Part shown: positions 3,911 to 7,081 of the stretch, one piece after another
Numbering within the stretch: position 1 is the stretch's first letter
Layout of the letters: each line of letters starts with the position of its first letter
Assembly (NCBI GenBank): GCA_030595135.1
Contig: JAUVDU010000077.1
Span: 1 to 7,081, forward strand
Direction: 5' to 3'
From: Deltaproteobacteria bacterium
GTDB lineage: Bacteria; Desulfobacterota; Anaeroferrophillalia; Anaeroferrophillales; Tharpellaceae
DNA length: 7,081 nt
Made by a program: the position numbers and the translations under genes
Notes under the pieces: generated by a model
Seen by the model: the letters and a program-made list of their open reading frames with translations, nothing else
Told to the model about the DNA's origin: nothing
The model's database searches: none

Positions 3911-6898
3911 ATGTCTGAAATTTCTTTGGTTGAAGAGCATGTAGAGCAACGTTTAAATAAAAATCTGGAGATCCGAAGCCGGCGTCAGCAAGAGAATCTG
4001 GTCTGGCTTCGGGCCAATATGAATCCTTACTTTTTTCTGACTATGGAAGAGTATCATGATGCGATTGATCTGTTGGTTGCCGGTCTTGATACGTTGGGTT
4101 TGAATCGGCATCTACTGCTTGCCGATCGTGAGGAGTTGCGGATTACGGCCGGGTTAAATCAGGCCGGCTCGATCTATGAAACATTGACTCGGTTGCAGCA
4201 AAAACCGACTTATGCTGAAATTACGCACTCTTATGGAAGTCTGCCCGGCAGTGAGGCGGTGCTTGAGATCCAGCGTTATGAATTTAAGCAGGTTTCCAGT
4301 CGTGAGGTGCGGGCGGCCCAAGATGTAAAACTGCCGCGCGGCCTTTTAAAAAAGGTAGAGTCGGCGTTGCGTCAGCTCTATCCAGGGTTCAATTTTTCCA
4401 AACTGCATTCCGGGCTGACTCTTTTGGCCGTTAATAATGCTGATTATATTAAAGTGTCGCCGCCGGAACGACTGGCCCGGTTGCTCTGGCTCTATCAGCA
4501 GGGGTGTCGCTATGACGGTCTCTATTTTGCGGTGGAAGAGGGGGTCGATGTCTGTGATCATCTTGAGACCCGGATCCTGTTTTCCGTCGGCAATCCTCCC
4601 GGCCAAGGGTTTCTTGAACAGGTGCTGGAGGTTTTTCACCGGCTTGGCGGGCGGGTTAGTCGGGCCTATTGTCTTGAAATTGCGACCGGCGTTAATCCTC
4701 ATTTTCTGGGCACTTTTTATCTCGAAAAAAGCTCTCTTTTGAAGCCTGAGTTCTATCAGCATCTTAAACAAGAGCTCTATAATACCCAGATTTTAACCAA
4801 TAAAGGGAGTCTTTATCACCAGTATGTGTTGGGCAATCTGGCCGACAGTCAGGAACTTCTGCTGATTAATGCGATGGTCGCTTTTAGCCATACCAACCTG
4901 GCCCACAGTCAACCGGATGTCTATGACTTGAGTGAGGTTCGCCGCGCTTTTCATACGAGTCCGGAGATTGCCCTGGCTTTGGTTGAATTTTTTCGTGCCC
5001 GCTTTTCACCTGAGTTAGATGATCGCGAGGCGGAGTGCCGTCGGTTGCAGGAGAAGGTTGAAAAAATGATTACCGGCTACAATACCGGTCATCGACATTT
5101 TGATGATCTGCGCCGAACTATTTTTGCTGCGGCTCTTCTGCTGGTTCGTTATACTTTGAAAAGTAACTTTTTCGTGCCTGAGAAACACGCTCTCGCCTTT
5201 CGTCTCGATCCGGCTTATCTGCAAGAACTGGCGGCCGAGTTTACAGCCGACTTCCCGGCTGGTAACCCGCCTTTTCGTATCACCTTTTTTTATGGCCGTT
5301 ACGGTGCCGGTTACCATGTTGGTTTTTCCGATATTGCCCGTGGCGGATGGCGTACCATTTCCTGCTCAACGACGGATGATTTTTTTGCCACAGCCGCCAG
5401 TATGCTGCGTGAGGTCTACGTTCTGGCCCATACCCAGCATCTGAAAAATAAGGATATTTATGAAGGCGGCTCGAAGATGGTGGTCGTTCACGATGTCAGT
5501 GATCTTAGTGATAAATCGGCCCGCTTGCAGAGTCTCTACAAGTTGCAGTACGGTTTTATTAATGCCTTTTTTGATCTCTATGTGACCGATAGTGAGGGGC
5601 GGGCGAAAAACCCGCTGGTTGTTGATTACTATGTTGAGGAGGAGCCGATTGAGCTGGGCCCGGATGAAAATATGCATGATCCGATGATTGAGCTGATCGC
5701 CAAACAGTCACAAAAGCGCGGCTACATTCTTGGGAGCGGCGTAATTTCGAGTAAGGCGGTAGGGATCAATCACAAAGAGTACGGGGTCACCTCTTTAGGC
5801 GTTATCACATTTGCCGAGATTACTATGGCCGAGCTTGGTATTGATATGCAGCGCGACGCTTTCAGTGTCAAACTGACCGGCGGGCCGAATGGTGATGTTG
5901 CCGGAAACGCAATGCGTCTGCTCCTGGAGCGCTCCCCGCAAGTGAAAATTGTTTTGATCGTGGCCGGTTCGGGGGTGCTTTTTGATCCTGACGGTCTTGA
6001 TCATGAAGAGCTTGGGCGCATCATTTTGAAAGAGAATATCGACGCTTTTGTCCCGGAAAAACTAAATCCCGGTGGTTTTCTGCTGCTCAGTCGTGAGCGC
6101 CGCCGGGAGGGGCTTGCCGAACTCTATAAACGGCTGGCTCGAGGGGTTGACGGGGTCAGTGAAGAGTGGGTTACGGCCGATGAATTTCATCGTGAGTTTG
6201 ACCATGCGATCTTTGCCGTGCCTGCCGATCTCTTTATTCCGGCCGGGGGGCGGCCGGAGACGGTTGATATTAATAACTGGGAGAATTTCTTTGCGGACGA
6301 CGGCAGCCCGACCTGTCGGGCGATTGTCGAAGGGGCAAACTCTTTTATTACCCCGGCGGCCCGGGAAAAACTTCAGGAGAGAGGGATTGTTGTTATCCGC
6401 GACGCCGCCGCTAATAAGTGTGGCGTAATCTCCTCTTCCTACGAGATTATTGCCAATCTGGTGCTTTCGGAACGGGAATTTATTAAAAATAAGGATGAGT
6501 ATGTCAGTGATGTTCTGAAAATTTTGGAAAAACGCGCCGCCGACGAAGCTCATTTGATTTTCCGCCGCCGTCGCCAGAGCGGTAATCAGCAATCTTATAC
6601 CATGATCGCGAACAATCTAAGTATGGAGATAAACCATAATTACACTCGTCTGTTTAACTATTTTCAGGAACATGCTGAACTTCTCGATACGCCGCCCATG
6701 CGTCGGGTCGTGAAATCGCATCTCCCGCAATTTCTCCGGCAATCCCGATATCTGGCGCGGCTCCCGCAGCGTCTGCCGCTAAAATACCTGGCCGCGATGG
6801 TCGCCGCTGAGCTCGCCGCGAGAATGGTCTACGATGATGACTGGGGCAGCGATTTTGGCGTCGATCTGGCGGCTTATGTTAAACGGAAGTTTAAGTAA
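3911..6898 (+). CDS. NAD-type large glutamate dehydrogenase (about 110 kDa class)
   Basis: The enzyme would oxidatively deaminate glutamate to 2-oxoglutarate and ammonia in the cytoplasm. At 995 residues it fits the large GDH class typified by yeast Gdh2 rather than the ~450-residue or ~1600-residue forms. The N-terminal ~430 residues are a poorly conserved regulatory or oligomerisation region. The catalytic domain follows: FFYGRYGAGYHVGFSDIARGGWR (RGGWR 477-481), NKDIYEGGSKMVV with the probable catalytic K522, then the NAD-binding domain with LTGGPNGDVAGN (about 655-666), IVEGANSFITPAARE (from 805) and the DAAANKCGVISSSYE block. The ATG at 3911 is preferred because AGGGAGAG lies 8 nt upstream. 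The frame is open to a TTG at 3794, but those 39 extra codons cover leader hairpins. It is transcribed away from the peroxide cluster. NAD rather than NADP preference is inferred from the class. Confidence 0.92.
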   Translation: MSEISLVEEHVEQRLNKNLEIRSRRQQENLVWLRANMNPYFFLTMEEYHDAIDLLVAGLDTLGLNRHLLLADREELRITAGLNQAGSIYETLTRLQQKPTYAEITHSYGSLPGSEAVLEIQRYEFKQVSSREVRAAQDVKLPRGLLKKVESALRQLYPGFNFSKLHSGLTLLAVNNADYIKVSPPERLARLLWLYQQGCRYDGLYFAVEEGVDVCDHLETRILFSVGNPPGQGFLEQVLEVFHRLGGRVSRAYCLEIATGVNPHFLGTFYLEKSSLLKPEFYQHLKQELYNTQILTNKGSLYHQYVLGNLADSQELLLINAMVAFSHTNLAHSQPDVYDLSEVRRAFHTSPEIALALVEFFRARFSPELDDREAECRRLQEKVEKMITGYNTGHRHFDDLRRTIFAAALLLVRYTLKSNFFVPEKHALAFRLDPAYLQELAAEFTADFPAGNPPFRITFFYGRYGAGYHVGFSDIARGGWRTISCSTTDDFFATAASMLREVYVLAHTQHLKNKDIYEGGSKMVVVHDVSDLSDKSARLQSLYKLQYGFINAFFDLYVTDSEGRAKNPLVVDYYVEEEPIELGPDENMHDPMIELIAKQSQKRGYILGSGVISSKAVGINHKEYGVTSLGVITFAEITMAELGIDMQRDAFSVKLTGGPNGDVAGNAMRLLLERSPQVKIVLIVAGSGVLFDPDGLDHEELGRIILKENIDAFVPEKLNPGGFLLLSRERRREGLAELYKRLARGVDGVSEEWVTADEFHREFDHAIFAVPADLFIPAGGRPETVDINNWENFFADDGSPTCRAIVEGANSFITPAAREKLQERGIVVIRDAAANKCGVISSSYEIIANLVLSEREFIKNKDEYVSDVLKILEKRAADEAHLIFRRRRQSGNQQSYTMIANNLSMEINHNYTRLFNYFQEHAELLDTPPMRRVVKSHLPQFLRQSRYLARLPQRLPLKYLAAMVAAELAARMVYDDDWGSDFGVDLAAYVKRKFK

Positions 6899-6923
6899 AT
6901 CCCATGTTTGATCTGCCGAGATT

Positions 6924-6970
6924 GGGGTCATTGCTGGTACAAGGTGCGTCAGCACCCCAGCTTTGACCCC
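6924..6970. repeat. Compound palindrome downstream of glutamate dehydrogenase (REP-like or terminator)
   Basis: Three nested stems stack on one another: GGGGTCA (6924-6930) with TGACCCC (6964-6970), GCTGG (6933-6937) with CCAGC (6957-6961), and GGTGC (6943-6947) with GCACC (6952-6956) around the loop GTCA. There is a 5-nt bulge on one side. No T-tract follows, so it is not a standard intrinsic terminator. GGGGTCA/TGACCCC ends recall REP-type intergenic palindromes, which is inference. Confidence 0.6.
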
Positions 6971-7037
6971 GTTTATGAGGGCGAAGCAAAGCAAGTTGGA
7001 TTTCTCGAACGTCTTAAATTGAGGCACAAAAATACTT

Positions 7038-7081
7038 ATGCATAATAAAAAAATATTATTACTTTCTATCTCTCTGGTTCT
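7038..7081 (+). CDS. Start of a probable exported protein (3' partial)
   Basis: An ATG at 7038 opens a frame that runs off the window: MHNKKILLLSISLV. Two Lys followed by an unbroken hydrophobic stretch is the typical beginning of a signal peptide or a membrane anchor. A GAGG at 7021-7024 lies 13 nt upstream, farther than usual, so the ribosome binding site is weak evidence. Nothing can be said about function with 14 residues visible. Confidence 0.45.
   Translation, partial: MHNKKILLLSISLV

Noticed and set aside
6062..6592. Open minus-strand frame of 176 codons opposite the glutamate dehydrogenase
   Set aside because: It lies wholly within the conserved NAD-binding half of the dehydrogenase and has no recognisable protein features; the other antisense frames in this gene were discarded for the same reason.

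Overview
The window looks like a piece of a Desulfobacterota (former Deltaproteobacteria) chromosome, possibly Desulfobulbales-like. The reasons are the predicted selenoproteins, a split YeeE/YedE transporter pair, a periplasmic di-haem peroxidase, a large NAD-type glutamate dehydrogenase and a palindromic MITE-like repeat of a kind I associate with that phylum. The taxonomic call is an inference.

Layout: 3-380 (+) is the 3' end of an unrecognised, probably exported protein. It is followed by a perfect 19-bp hairpin terminator (466-512) that sits between converging genes. The minus strand then carries, in transcription order from right to left, a di-haem cytochrome c peroxidase (3549-2503), a first YeeE/YedE half (2491-1958), a second YeeE/YedE half (1961-1437), a ~149-bp palindromic repeat, and a peroxiredoxin (1265-534). 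On the plus strand, a ~360-bp intergenic region with a Fur-family operator leads to a 995-aa NAD-type glutamate dehydrogenase (3911-6898). After it come a compound hairpin and the first codons of a probable exported protein running off the right edge.

The main observation is that two minus-strand genes each appear broken by one in-frame TGA, and in both cases the TGA falls exactly where the family has its functional cysteine. These are the peroxidatic residue of the peroxiredoxin (TFV-U-ATE) and the conserved cysteine of the YeeE/YedE motif (LAGG-U-PSGHG). Just downstream of each TGA is a 7-bp hairpin whose loop begins 17 or 21 nt after the TGA and has G in its first two bases, as expected of a bacterial SECIS. 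I therefore read both as selenocysteine codons and annotate two full-length selenoproteins, not four fragments.

Together the minus-strand genes suggest a peroxide-defence and sulfur/selenium-uptake cluster: a periplasmic peroxidase, a membrane transporter for a reduced sulfur or selenium species, and a cytoplasmic Sec-peroxiredoxin. A Fur-family box and two sigma70-like promoters lie upstream. The second transporter half overlaps the stop of the Sec-containing half (ATGA), so its translation may depend on UGA readthrough and hence on selenium supply. No Sec biosynthesis or insertion gene (selA, selB, selC, selD) is visible here; they would have to be elsewhere in the genome.
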